Assembly (NCBI RefSeq): GCF_019977275.1
Contig: NZ_AP024650.1
Location: 62,001 to 126,000 of the forward strand
Origin: Arthrobacter sp. StoSoilB19
Lineage (GTDB): Bacteria > Actinomycetota > Actinomycetes > Actinomycetales > Micrococcaceae
Reading direction: 5' to 3'
Length of the DNA: 64,000 nucleotides
In this document: one piece after another, positions 54,423-63,182 of the stretch
Position numbering within the stretch: the stretch's first letter is position 1
Layout of the letters: each line of letters opens with the position of its first letter
Position numbers and translations under genes: made by a program
Notes under the pieces: generated by a model
The model's input: only the letters and a program-made list of their open reading frames with translations
The model's database searches: none
What the model was told of the DNA's origin: nothing

Positions 54423-55529
54423 CTACTTCTTCGTCATCCGATACCGTTCGATCTGCCGCAGCCGCCGCAGGAGGCTGTCGCGCCGCGGGTGCGGGACGGC
54501 GTCGGGCCCTTCCGCGGTGAGGTCGATGTGCTTGGTGCCGTACTGCCACAGGAGGAGGTCGTCCAGGAGCCGGTCCGGTCCGGGGGAGTAGCGGTGGTCC
54601 AGGGCCTTGCGGACCTCCGTGATGCGGTTGGCACTGAGCAGCCCGGCCAGCTGCATGGTCTGGTTCAGGCCGTGCGCGGCGAGGAGTTCGGCGGCCCAGC
54701 CCCAGTCGTCGTCCACCTTGCGGTCAACGTGGGGGAGCAGCGTGCGCCACACGTCCCGGATCCGGTTGGGCGTGAGCGGCGCGGCCCCTTCGCCGTCCAC
54801 GTCCCAGAAGCTGCGGACTTCCTCATACCGTTCGTGCAGGTCGGCGAAGGCCGTCTCCACGGTTTCCAGCATGGCCGCGGTGGCGGTGAACTGCCGGTCG
54901 AAGTGCGGGGTCCAGGCGCGAGGGTCCTCGGCCTTGAACCGAATGTCGTGCTCGATCTCGCTCCATGCGTGGGCGAAGATGGTGCGGATCTGGCACTCGA
55001 AAAAGTAGCTGCCATTGGGCTGCAGGTCCGGGTTGAAGACCTGCTGGTATTCCTTGACGGCCTCGTTCTGGATGGTGCGCAGGATGAGGTGGCGGCTGGA
55101 ATACCCGTATGTGCCGCTCTCGATGGAGCCGATGTCCTTCTCGCGGTCGCCGCGGCAGTCAAACAGCTGCCGTTGGCGCTTGATGATGTTGGCCACGGCG
55201 GCGTTCTCGGCCGGCAGCTTGGTGATCACCCGGATGCCCACCATGTCATTCAGCGTGCGGAACGGGTCCGGAAACTTCAGGAGCCGCCGGCCGCCGGGTT
55301 CCAGCGGCTCTTCCGTGCGGGAGATCTTCTCCTTGAACGATTCCACCGTCTTGGTGCGGCCGGTGACAAACAGCGGCGTGACCTCGCTGTCCTTCAGCAT
55401 GTCCCGCAGAACCAGCAAAACGTCCCGGGTAACCAGCTTCAGGGCAGGCCGGACGCGCTCATAGATCTCCACGTTGTGCTGCACCGACTCACGCAGCGGC
55501 TCGTCCAGGTTTTCCCAGTTACTCGGCAT
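54423..55529 (-). CDS. RelA/SpoT-domain (GTP pyrophosphokinase-like) protein
   Basis: A 368-residue protein with a RelA/SpoT nucleotidyltransferase domain at about residues 55-200. Its motifs are RTLNDMVGIRVITKLP, GTYGYSSRHLIL and FECQIRTIFAHAWSEIEHDI, covering the catalytic Glu/Gln/Arg and histidine positions. No HD hydrolase, TGS or ACT domain is present. A helical C-terminal part of about 150 residues follows (LLSANRITEVRKALDHRY). It could be a small alarmone synthetase with an extra domain, or a related nucleotide pyrophosphotransferase. Confidence 0.85.
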   Translation of the reverse strand: MPSNWENLDEPLRESVQHNVEIYERVRPALKLVTRDVLLVLRDMLKDSEVTPLFVTGRTKTVESFKEKISRTEEPLEPGGRRLLKFPDPFRTLNDMVGIRVITKLPAENAAVANIIKRQRQLFDCRGDREKDIGSIESGTYGYSSRHLILRTIQNEAVKEYQQVFNPDLQPNGSYFFECQIRTIFAHAWSEIEHDIRFKAEDPRAWTPHFDRQFTATAAMLETVETAFADLHERYEEVRSFWDVDGEGAAPLTPNRIRDVWRTLLPHVDRKVDDDWGWAAELLAAHGLNQTMQLAGLLSANRITEVRKALDHRYSPGPDRLLDDLLLWQYGTKHIDLTAEGPDAVPHPRRDSLLRRLRQIERYRMTKK

Positions 55530-55574
55530 GGTCCCAGCTTACGGCGGGGGTCCGACAGGAAGCCTTTGGGCCCC

Positions 55575-56621
55575 CTACGTTTCGGCGGCCGACGTGGACC
55601 CGCGCACCACCAGGGAGCTCTCGAGGATGAGTTCCTCCTGCTCCAGCGGCCGGCCTTCCATCAGGCGGCGGAGCTGCTCCCCGGCCTTCAGGCCCAGCAG
55701 CGCCGCGGGCAGGTGCACGCTGGTCAGGCCCGGGCTGCTGGTAGCGGAGTACGGCAGGTCGTCGAAGCCGGCAACCGCCAACTCCTCCGGAATCCGGACC
55801 CCTTCCACCCGGGCTTCCTGCAGCACACCGTAGGCGTGGGTGTCCGTGGCACAGACGACGGCGGTCACCCCCTGGCGCTGCCAGTCCGGCCACGCTGCGG
55901 CAAAGGCCGCCGCGGCCTCGCCAACGTCGATGGTGGTGGCAGGGATATGCTGCGGATCCACCGCCATGCCCCGGGCGGCCGCTTCGGCCAGGAACGCCTC
56001 GCGGCGGATGGCAAAAGTTTCGGTTCCGGTCACGCTGTCCAGGTAGGCCACGCGCCGGTGCCCGGCCCCGGCGAGGTGGGCGGCCAACTCCCGGGCGCCC
56101 TGCGCGACGTCCAGATTGACCGCGGGAGCAACCGATTCCAGGCCGGGTGCGTCCAGCAGGACCAGGGGCCCGGCCACGGACAGATCGGCCAGGAAGTCCG
56201 CGTTCGGTGCGTCAACCAGGAGCCCTGCCGGCCGCAGGGACATCAGCTTCCGGACGTCGTCGGCCTTGGGGAATTCGCCCGAATCGGTGACGGAGAGCAG
56301 CAGCTGGTAGTTGGGCCCCAGGGATTCCCGCACCCCGCCGATCACCTTGGCGAAGAACGGGTTGGAGATGTCCGGCGCCACCAGGATCACGATTGAACTG
56401 ACGCCCTTGGCCAGCGAGCTCCCGATGCCGTCCACCACGTACCCCAGCTCGGCGATGGCCTCCCGCACCCGGGAAATGTTGTCCTCGGACACCCGGCCCG
56501 CCGTCTTGCCGTTGGCCACCAAGGACACCGTGGCCACGGAGACGCCGGCCCGCGCCGCCACCATGGCTGCCGTCACCCGCCGGGGCCGCGCCCGCTGCTG
56601 CACCTGTTCCCCGGAATCCAT
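55575..56621 (-). CDS. LacI-family regulator of the nucleoside operon
   Basis: A 348-residue LacI regulator. The HTH is AAMVAARAGVSVATVSLVAN and the core includes VILVAPDISNPFFAKVI, GAGHRRVAYLDSV and LAVAGFDDLPYSATSSPGLT. It is divergent from a nucleoside hydrolase, MFS transporter and ribokinase operon. Two similar palindromes lie between them (56667-56678 and 56701-56712), so it probably represses both directions and responds to ribose or a nucleoside. Confidence 0.9.
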   Translation of the reverse strand: MDSGEQVQQRARPRRVTAAMVAARAGVSVATVSLVANGKTAGRVSEDNISRVREAIAELGYVVDGIGSSLAKGVSSIVILVAPDISNPFFAKVIGGVRESLGPNYQLLLSVTDSGEFPKADDVRKLMSLRPAGLLVDAPNADFLADLSVAGPLVLLDAPGLESVAPAVNLDVAQGARELAAHLAGAGHRRVAYLDSVTGTETFAIRREAFLAEAAARGMAVDPQHIPATTIDVGEAAAAFAAAWPDWQRQGVTAVVCATDTHAYGVLQEARVEGVRIPEELAVAGFDDLPYSATSSPGLTSVHLPAALLGLKAGEQLRRLMEGRPLEQEELILESSLVVRGSTSAAET

Positions 56622-56666
56622 ACTTCGATCCTATCCGCCGCAGGGAACACCAGGGGCAGCAACGCA

Positions 56667-56712
56667 TCAAGCGTTTGACGTGCGGCAACACCTCCCAACG
56701 TTAAGCGTTTGA
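56667..56712. promoter_or_regulatory. Paired LacI-type operators
   Basis: TCAAGCGTTTGA (56667-56678) and TTAAGCGTTTGA (56701-56712) are near-palindromes sharing AAGCGTTTGACG, with the central CG of LacI operators. Their centres are 34 bp apart. They sit between the lacI-type gene and the nucleoside hydrolase gene. Confidence 0.7.
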
Positions 56713-56798
56713 CGTCAGCCGCAAAAGCCTGCCATGATCACTCCCGGAATACTGAATCCCTGCCTCCCCGGCAGGCCCCAATGACGTGGAGAACCATC

Positions 56799-57845
56799 GT
56801 GGAACTAGATCCCCGGCCCGTAGACAGCCACCCAAAGCCCCGGAAGATCATCCTGGACTGCGACCCCGGCCACGATGACGCCGTGGCCCTGCTGCTGGCG
56901 CACGGCAGCCCGAACATTGAACTGCTGGCCGTCACCACGGTGGTGGGCAACCAGACCCTTGAAAAGGTCACCCGCAACGCCCTGGCCGTCGGCACCATCG
57001 CCGGGATCACCGGCGTCCCCTTCGCCGCCGGCTGCCCGCGGCCCCTGGTCCGCAGCATCGAAACCGCGCCGGACATCCACGGTGAAAGCGGCATGGACGG
57101 CCCCGCACTGCCGGAGTCCACCATCGAACTGGACCCGCGCCACGCCGTCGACCTCATCATCGACACCGTCATGGCGCACGAGCCCGGCACCGTCACCCTG
57201 GTCCCCACTGCCGGCCTGACCAACATCGCCATGGCCGCCCGCAAGGAACCGCGCATCGTGGAACGCGTCCGGGAAGTGGTCCTCATGGGCGGCGGCTACC
57301 ACGTGGGCAACTGGAGCGCCGTGGCGGAGTTCAACATCATCATCGACCCCGAGGCCGCGCACATCGTCTTCAATGAAAAATGGCCGGTGGTGATGGTGGG
57401 TCTTGACCTCACCCACCAGGCGCTCGCCACCCCCGAGGTCGTGGAAAAGATCGCCGCCATCGGCACCACCCCGGCCAAATTCGTCACCGAGCTGATGGAC
57501 TTCTTCGCCCACACCTACAAGGACGCGCAGGGCTTCGATCACCCGCCGGTCCATGATCCGTGCGCCGTGGCCTACGTGATCGACCCCAGCATCGTCAGCA
57601 CCCGCAAGGTGCCGGTCAACATCGAACTGCAGGGCGCCCTCACGCTCGGCATGACCGTGGCGGACTTCCGCGCCCCCGCCCCCGCCGACTGCCACACCAG
57701 TGTGGCCGTGGACCTGGACCACGCGCGCTTCTGGGACCTGGTCACCGACGCGCTGGAACGCATCGGCGAGCCAATCACCAAAGGCAACGCGTCCGACGTC
57801 GAACGCCAGGCCAGTGCCTCCCTCACCGCCGGAGGGGTCAAGTAA
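56799..57845 (+). CDS. Nucleoside hydrolase (IunH/RihA family)
   Basis: A protein of about 348 residues of the Ca2+-dependent nucleoside hydrolase family, which splits ribonucleosides into base and ribose. The metal-binding signature is IILDCDPGHDDAVALLLA. Later marks are LVPTAGLTNIAMA, EVVLMGGGYHVGNWSAVAEF, a histidine region HPPVHDPCAVAYVID and the tail DLDHARFWDLV. I chose GTG 56799, preceded by GGAG; the frame is open to 56709. It is followed directly by an MFS transporter and ribokinase, giving a complete salvage route. Confidence 0.92.
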   Translation: MELDPRPVDSHPKPRKIILDCDPGHDDAVALLLAHGSPNIELLAVTTVVGNQTLEKVTRNALAVGTIAGITGVPFAAGCPRPLVRSIETAPDIHGESGMDGPALPESTIELDPRHAVDLIIDTVMAHEPGTVTLVPTAGLTNIAMAARKEPRIVERVREVVLMGGGYHVGNWSAVAEFNIIIDPEAAHIVFNEKWPVVMVGLDLTHQALATPEVVEKIAAIGTTPAKFVTELMDFFAHTYKDAQGFDHPPVHDPCAVAYVIDPSIVSTRKVPVNIELQGALTLGMTVADFRAPAPADCHTSVAVDLDHARFWDLVTDALERIGEPITKGNASDVERQASASLTAGGVK

Positions 57846-59273
57846 ATGACTGCCACGATGACCGAAACCAAGACCGGCCGCGGCAACGTCGCCGCCCTCA
57901 TGACCGCACTGCTGGCAGCCTGCGTGGCCTTCCAGCTCAACGCCTCCATGCTCAGCCCCGCCCTGGTCACCATGGGCGAGGAGCTCAACACCGACCAGGC
58001 CGTCATCGGCCTCTCCCAGACCTGGTTCTTCACCGCCGCCGCCCTCTTCTCCCTCTTCCTGCCCCGGCTCAGCGACATCGTGGGCCGCAAGAAGGTCCTG
58101 GTGGGCATGATGGTGCTGATGGCCGTGGGGTCCGTCATCGCGGCCCTCGCCCCGGACGTCACGTGGCTCTTCGTGGGCCGCATCATCCAGGGCGTCAGCG
58201 GACCCACCGTGCCGCTGTGCCTGATCATGCTGCGTTCTGCGGTCAGCAACCCGCGGAAATACGGCACCCTGATGGGTCTCATCACCGCGGTCAACGGCGG
58301 CGTGGCCGGCGTGGACTCCTTCGTGGGCGGCTACTTCGCGGAGCACTTCGGCTTCCGCAGCATCTTCTGGCTCATGGTGGTGCTGGCCGCCGCCGCCACC
58401 GCCCTGATCATGGTCCTCGCGGCGGAAAGCAAGCCTGCCGCCGGCACCCGGATGGACTGGCTGGGCGTGTTCTTCATCGTGGTGGCCGTCGGCGCCCTGC
58501 TGACCGCACTGAACGAGGCCTCCAAGCTGGTGGGCGGCTTCTCCGCCACAACGCTGATGCTGAGCCTGGCGCTGGTACTGGTGTCCGCCGTCGCGTTCTT
58601 CGCCTTCTGGCGCACCGAACAGCGCGCCGCGCAGCCCATGGTGGAAACCGTGCACCTGCGCCAGCGCTCCACCTGGGCTCCGCTGCTCACCACCACGCTG
58701 ACCATGACCGGCATCTTCGCCGTCATCAACGGCATCGTTCCCGCCTACGTCCAGGCCGCCAACCCCGGGTTCGGCGTGGGCCCCACCGAAATGTCGCTGA
58801 TCATCCTCACCCCGTACGCCCTGCTGGGCTGGCTGGTGGGCCCGATCAGCGGAAAACTGGCTCCGGTCCTTGGCTACACCAAGGTGCTCCGGATCGGCCT
58901 CCTGGGCAGCATCGCGGCGCTGGCGCTGATTGCCTTCCTGGGCCTGGACAGCCTGCCCCTGATGATCGCCGGCACGGTCTTGCTGGGCATCATGTACGCC
59001 GGTACGGTCAACATCATGCTCAACGGACTCGGTGTTGTCCTCTCGCCCGCCGGAAACCCCGGCTTCCTGCCCGGCATGAACGCGGGCGCGTTCAACCTGG
59101 GCGCAGGCCTCAGCTTCCTGATCCTGCCGGCCGTGCTGGTGGCGACGTCGGCACTTGGCGACGCTAAGGCCTCCTACCTCACCGTCGTGGTCGTCGGCCT
59201 GGCACTGACCGTCGCCGCCTTCGCCGCGTCCCTGCTGATCCCCAAGCCGGTTGAGGCTGAGGTGACTGAATGA
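57846..59273 (+). CDS. MFS transporter of the nucleoside operon
   Basis: A 475-residue MFS permease with about 14 hydrophobic segments, DHA2-like in length. Marks are LPRLSDIVGRKKVLVGMMVL, GRIIQGVSGPTVPLCLIML and VNGGVAGVDSFVGGYFAEHF. ATG 57846 directly abuts the nucleoside hydrolase stop (TAA then ATG), and its own stop overlaps the ribokinase start (ATGA at 59270). DHA2 members are usually exporters, but the operon setting points to nucleoside or ribose uptake. Confidence 0.88.
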   Translation: MTATMTETKTGRGNVAALMTALLAACVAFQLNASMLSPALVTMGEELNTDQAVIGLSQTWFFTAAALFSLFLPRLSDIVGRKKVLVGMMVLMAVGSVIAALAPDVTWLFVGRIIQGVSGPTVPLCLIMLRSAVSNPRKYGTLMGLITAVNGGVAGVDSFVGGYFAEHFGFRSIFWLMVVLAAAATALIMVLAAESKPAAGTRMDWLGVFFIVVAVGALLTALNEASKLVGGFSATTLMLSLALVLVSAVAFFAFWRTEQRAAQPMVETVHLRQRSTWAPLLTTTLTMTGIFAVINGIVPAYVQAANPGFGVGPTEMSLIILTPYALLGWLVGPISGKLAPVLGYTKVLRIGLLGSIAALALIAFLGLDSLPLMIAGTVLLGIMYAGTVNIMLNGLGVVLSPAGNPGFLPGMNAGAFNLGAGLSFLILPAVLVATSALGDAKASYLTVVVVGLALTVAAFAASLLIPKPVEAEVTE

Positions 59274-60232
59274 GTACCGCGGCCGGCAGCACGGGCCGGA
59301 TCGTCGTCGTCGGCTCCCTCAACGCCGACCTCACCATCTACTGCGAACGCCTGCCGCAGCCGGGCGAAACCGTCCAGGGCAACGGATTTGCCGTGAACCC
59401 GGGCGGCAAGAGCGCCAACCAGGCGGTGGCCGCCGGCCGACTGGGCGGCCACGTCAGCCTGGTGGGTGCCGTGGGAAAGGACGCCAACGGAGCCATGCTC
59501 GAGGCCTCGGTGGCAGGGGCCGGCGTGGATGTGGGGCACGTGCGGACCTCCACTGAGCCCACCGGCGTCGCGGTCATCGCCGTGGACGCCCGTGGCGAGA
59601 ACAACATCATCATCTCCGCCGGGGCCAACGGCACTCTGTCCCCGGCCGACGTCGCGGACGCCGGGGACGTGCTGGAGGAGGCCGCCGTGGTGAGCCTCTG
59701 CCTTGAGGTCGGCATGGACACGGTGCTGGCCGCAGCCCGGGCAGGGCACGACGCCGGCGCAACGGTCCTGCTGAACCTCTCGCCTTACGCGGAGATTCCG
59801 TCAGCCCTGGCCGGATTGGCTGACGTATTGCTGGTCAACGCCCACGAGGCCGCGCTGTTCCTTGGTGTTTCCGTGCCGGGTGCCGGGGCGCCCGCCGACG
59901 AGTGGGAAGCGGCGCGGGAGCGGTTTGCCGCCCGGGGCATCCAGCAGGTGCTGGTGACGCTCGGTTCGCAGGGCTCCGTGGTGCTGGACTCGCTGGCGTC
60001 TCCCGGCTCCCGCGTGACGTCCGTTCAACCCACCCAGGTGCACGCGGTGGACACCACCGGTGCCGGGGACGCGTTCACGGGAGCAGTTGCCGTGCGGCTT
60101 GCGGCGGGGGATGCGCTCGCCGATGCCGCCGCCTTCGCCTCCGTTGCCGCGGCCCTGGCAACCACCCGCAAAGGGACCCAGGCAGCGTACCCGGACACGG
60201 CCGACGTCGAACGCCGCCTCCGCGCGTCCTGA
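59270..60232 (+). CDS. rbsK: Ribokinase (PfkB family)
   Basis: A 320-residue PfkB sugar kinase with ribokinase features. The N-terminal GSLNADLTIYCERLPQPGET and the PfkB motif NPGGKSANQAVAAGRLG bind the sugar; the C-terminal motif AVDTTGAGDAFTGAVAVRLA holds the anion hole and catalytic Asp. It would phosphorylate ribose released by the nucleoside hydrolase to ribose 5-phosphate. Its start overlaps the MFS gene. Confidence 0.92.
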   Translation: MSTAAGSTGRIVVVGSLNADLTIYCERLPQPGETVQGNGFAVNPGGKSANQAVAAGRLGGHVSLVGAVGKDANGAMLEASVAGAGVDVGHVRTSTEPTGVAVIAVDARGENNIIISAGANGTLSPADVADAGDVLEEAAVVSLCLEVGMDTVLAAARAGHDAGATVLLNLSPYAEIPSALAGLADVLLVNAHEAALFLGVSVPGAGAPADEWEAARERFAARGIQQVLVTLGSQGSVVLDSLASPGSRVTSVQPTQVHAVDTTGAGDAFTGAVAVRLAAGDALADAAAFASVAAALATTRKGTQAAYPDTADVERRLRAS

Positions 60233-60259
60233 CGCCGCCGGCGGGGCCGGCCGGTGAGG

Positions 60260-61333
60260 CTAGGCCCGCGCCTGGGCCCGGACCGAGGCCCGCTCCACTG
60301 GCGGGCAGTGGATCTTGGCGGCCCCGTCTGTGGCGGCGTCGATGCCCAGGAGGGTCCGCACACCGGCCGCGCCCAGCTCATAGTGCGGCAGGGACACGGT
60401 GGACAGCGGCGGGCGAAGGTGGGCGGCGATGACCTCCTGGTTGTCGAAGCCCACCACGGCCATGTCGTCCGGGATGGACAGGCCCCGCTCCCGCAGGCCG
60501 TCGTACAGGCCCATGGCCATCCGGTCGTTGTAGCAGTACACCGCCGTCACGTCGCGCTTGAGGAGTTCCGCGGTTGCCCCGTAGCCGCCCTCCTGGTCCG
60601 GATAGGCCTCCATCACCAGCCCGGGATCGAACGCCACCCCGGCATCCTCGAGGGCTTCGCGGTAGCCGGCCAGGCGTCCGTCCTTGGCCGGAGCGGGAAT
60701 GGTGGCGTTGATGAAGGCGATGCGGCGGTGGCCGTTCCGGAGCAGGATTTCGGTGGCGGAGCGGCCGCCCTGGACCTCGTCCGGAACCACGGCGCGGGTG
60801 CCGGGCTCGTCGGAGAAGCAGTTGACCAGGACGAACTCGGCTTCGCGCAGCGGCTCCGGTATCTCGGTCTGCCGGTGGAACCAGGTGGAGTACAGGATGC
60901 CGCGCACCTTGTACTCGAGCATCATCTTGATGGCGTCCTGTTCCAGTTCGCCGTTGCCCTCGGTGTTGGCGATGAGCAGGGCGTACCCGTGCTTCCATGC
61001 CTCGTCCTGGGCGCCGTGGATGATCTGGCCCGCGAAGGGGGTGGTGGCCACGCCGTCGGCCACGAGCCCGATGAACTTCGAAGTCCCGCTGACCAGCGTC
61101 TTGGCCATGGCGTTGGGCCGGTACCCGAGGGTGCGGATGGCGTCCTTGACGCGTTGCCGGGTCTCCTCGGCGATCCGGGCGCTCTTCTTCTTGTTGACCA
61201 CCAGGGACACGGTGGCCGTGGAGACTCCGGCGGCTTCGGCCACTTCGCGGAGGGTCACCGGATGGGCGCGTTCTGGCATCCGCGGCGGTTGGGCGGTGGG
61301 CGCCGGCCCGCCTGGCTTGTTCTCCGTTGACAT
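60260..61333 (-). CDS. LacI-family regulator of a sugar ABC operon
   Basis: A protein of about 357 residues. The HTH is VTLREVAEAAGVSTATVSLV and the core has FIGLVADGVATTPFAGQIIH, GHRRIAFINATIP and DMAVVGFDNQEVIAAHL. ATG 61333 follows GGAGG; the frame is open to 61465. It is the last gene of the leftward operon encoding a binding protein and two permeases, so it probably regulates that operon in response to the transported sugar. Confidence 0.9.
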   Translation of the reverse strand: MSTENKPGGPAPTAQPPRMPERAHPVTLREVAEAAGVSTATVSLVVNKKKSARIAEETRQRVKDAIRTLGYRPNAMAKTLVSGTSKFIGLVADGVATTPFAGQIIHGAQDEAWKHGYALLIANTEGNGELEQDAIKMMLEYKVRGILYSTWFHRQTEIPEPLREAEFVLVNCFSDEPGTRAVVPDEVQGGRSATEILLRNGHRRIAFINATIPAPAKDGRLAGYREALEDAGVAFDPGLVMEAYPDQEGGYGATAELLKRDVTAVYCYNDRMAMGLYDGLRERGLSIPDDMAVVGFDNQEVIAAHLRPPLSTVSLPHYELGAAGVRTLLGIDAATDGAAKIHCPPVERASVRAQARA

Positions 61334-61374
61334 CTTCTGGCCTCCGTCTGGAGTATATCTGCCTGCCGTGGCCG

Positions 61375-62280
61375 TCATCCCTTGGTCGCCCCGCTTTCGA
61401 GGCCCTGGATCATGGCCTTGTTGAGCACCAGGAACACCAGCAGCAGCGGCGTGATGGTGACGCACACGGCGGCGAAGGTTGCCGTCCAGTCCACCTTGCC
61501 CATGGCGCCGATGTAGTTCTGCAGGCCCAGCGGAATGGTCTTCAGCTCCTCGGACAGGACGAACGTGTTGGCGAAGATGAAGTCGTTCCAGATGAAGATG
61601 CTGTTGACCAAGACCACCGTGACCACGGTGTTCAGGGACAGCGGCAGGGTGATCAGCCCGAAGATCCGGTAGGGCCCGGCGCCGTCCAGGGAGGCCGCCT
61701 CATAGGTTTCCTTGGGGATGTACTCGTAGAACGAGCAGAACAGGTACACGGACATGGGCAGGGAAAACCCGGCCAGCGGGATGATCATGGACTGGTACGT
61801 GTCCAGCAGGTTCACCGTGGAGTAGTCGATGAACAGGGGGACCAGGGCGATCTGGACCGGCACGATGATGCCGATCAGGAACAGCCCGCGGACCAGTTTG
61901 CTGAGCCGGAAGCCCAGCACCTGGATGGCGTACGCGGCCATCATGCCCAGCAGGACGATGAGCATGTTGGCGCCCATGGTCACCACGAAGCTGTTGAGGA
62001 TGTTCCGGCCCAGGTCGCCTGTTTCGAATGCCCTGGCGTAGTTGTCCCACGTCAGGGCGCCGGGCAGGGCGAAGGGGTCGCCGGTGGCGAAGTCGTGTTC
62101 GGTGCGGAGGCTGGTGAGGAACAGCCACGCGAGCGGGTAGACCTGCACGATCACGATCAGCATGATCAGCACGCGGGACAGGGTCCGGAACAGGTCCGGC
62201 CGGCGCCTGCGGCGTGGTGCGGCCGGCGTGGGCGGGACGACGGCGGCGGGCCGGGTGGGCGGGGCTGCCTGGGTGATCAT
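61375..62280 (-). CDS. Sugar ABC transporter permease (MalG type)
   Basis: A protein of about 301 residues with six hydrophobic segments and the MalG-type EAA loop TYEAASLDGAGPYRIFGLIT. A proline- and arginine-rich N-terminal tail precedes the first segment (LIMLIVIVQVYPLAWLFLTS). ATG 62280 overlaps the stop of the other permease (62277-62279); the frame is open to 62562. It forms a heterodimeric channel with the MalF-type permease. No ATPase gene is visible in the window, so a shared MsmK-type ATPase is probably used. Confidence 0.9.
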   Translation of the reverse strand: MITQAAPPTRPAAVVPPTPAAPRRRRRPDLFRTLSRVLIMLIVIVQVYPLAWLFLTSLRTEHDFATGDPFALPGALTWDNYARAFETGDLGRNILNSFVVTMGANMLIVLLGMMAAYAIQVLGFRLSKLVRGLFLIGIIVPVQIALVPLFIDYSTVNLLDTYQSMIIPLAGFSLPMSVYLFCSFYEYIPKETYEAASLDGAGPYRIFGLITLPLSLNTVVTVVLVNSIFIWNDFIFANTFVLSEELKTIPLGLQNYIGAMGKVDWTATFAAVCVTITPLLLVFLVLNKAMIQGLESGATKG

Positions 62281-63173
62281 GCGTCTGCCTTCCGCTTGAG
62301 CAGGAACAGGATGAGGCCGACGGCGACGAGGCACTCCACCACGATGAACACCGAGATGGTGCTGGCGTAGCCGAAGTCCGTGCTGGTGAACGCGGTCTTG
62401 TACATGTAGGTGGTGAGCAGTTCCGAGGACTGGCCCGGACCGCCGTTGGTCATCAGGTAGGGGATGTCGAAGCCGCGCAGCCCGTAGGTGGTGGCCATGA
62501 TCGTGGTGGTGATCCACACCGGGCGGATGTACGGGAAACGGATCCTGGTGAACAGGGTCCACCGGGAGGCGCCGTCAAGGACCGCGGCTTCCTCCAGCTC
62601 CTTGGGCACCGCCAGCAGCGCCGCGTAGATGATGAGCATGTACAGCCCGGTGAAGCGCCAGCCTTCCGGCGCGGACACGGCCGCCAGGACGGTATTGACG
62701 TCCGAGAGCCAGGGCCGTTCCAGGCTGCCCAGCCCAATCCAGTGCAGGAGCTGGTTGAGCAGGCCTACCGGCTCCAGCGAGTAGATCCGCACGAAGAGGA
62801 AGGCGATGGCCACGGTGGAGATCACGGCAGGCAGCAGGTACAGGGTCTTGATGAGCTCCCGTCCGCGGCGGAGGGAGGTAAGGAGGCTGGCCACCACCAG
62901 GGCGCCTCCCAGCTGCAGGACCAGGCAGATGGCCAGGTAGAGGAGGGCGTTCAGGAACGCCCGCCAGAAGATGTCGTCCGCGGTGAACATGCGGAGGTAG
63001 TTCTCCAGTCCCACGAATTCCATGTCGCTGATGCCGTTCCAGGAGAAGAAGCTCAGGAACAGGGACTGGAGGATGGGAAAGAGGACGGCCGCGCCGTACA
63101 GCAGCAGCGGCGGGAGCAGGAAGACCAGGACTGAGGTCCTCGATCTGTTGGGAAGCATCCTGTTGGGGAGCAT
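62277..63173 (-). CDS. Sugar ABC transporter permease (MalF type)
   Basis: A 298-residue permease with six hydrophobic segments. The N-terminal SVLVFLLPPLLLYGAAVLFP and the EAA loop KELEEAAVLDGASRWTLFTR are typical of the MalF/UgpA group. It lies 9 bases after the binding-protein gene and overlaps the MalG-type gene by 4 bases, so all three are one operon. Confidence 0.92.
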   Translation of the reverse strand: MLPNRMLPNRSRTSVLVFLLPPLLLYGAAVLFPILQSLFLSFFSWNGISDMEFVGLENYLRMFTADDIFWRAFLNALLYLAICLVLQLGGALVVASLLTSLRRGRELIKTLYLLPAVISTVAIAFLFVRIYSLEPVGLLNQLLHWIGLGSLERPWLSDVNTVLAAVSAPEGWRFTGLYMLIIYAALLAVPKELEEAAVLDGASRWTLFTRIRFPYIRPVWITTTIMATTYGLRGFDIPYLMTNGGPGQSSELLTTYMYKTAFTSTDFGYASTISVFIVVECLVAVGLILFLLKRKADA

Positions 63174-63182
63174 GGCTGGCCT

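Noticed and set aside
54306..56396. Plus-strand open frame of 696 codons opposite the RelA/SpoT and LacI genes
   Set aside because: Spans two supported genes on the other strand and shows no protein-like pattern.
56805..58655. Minus-strand open frame of 616 codons opposite nucleoside hydrolase and MFS genes
   Set aside because: Histidine/glycine/valine-rich shadow spanning parts of two supported genes.
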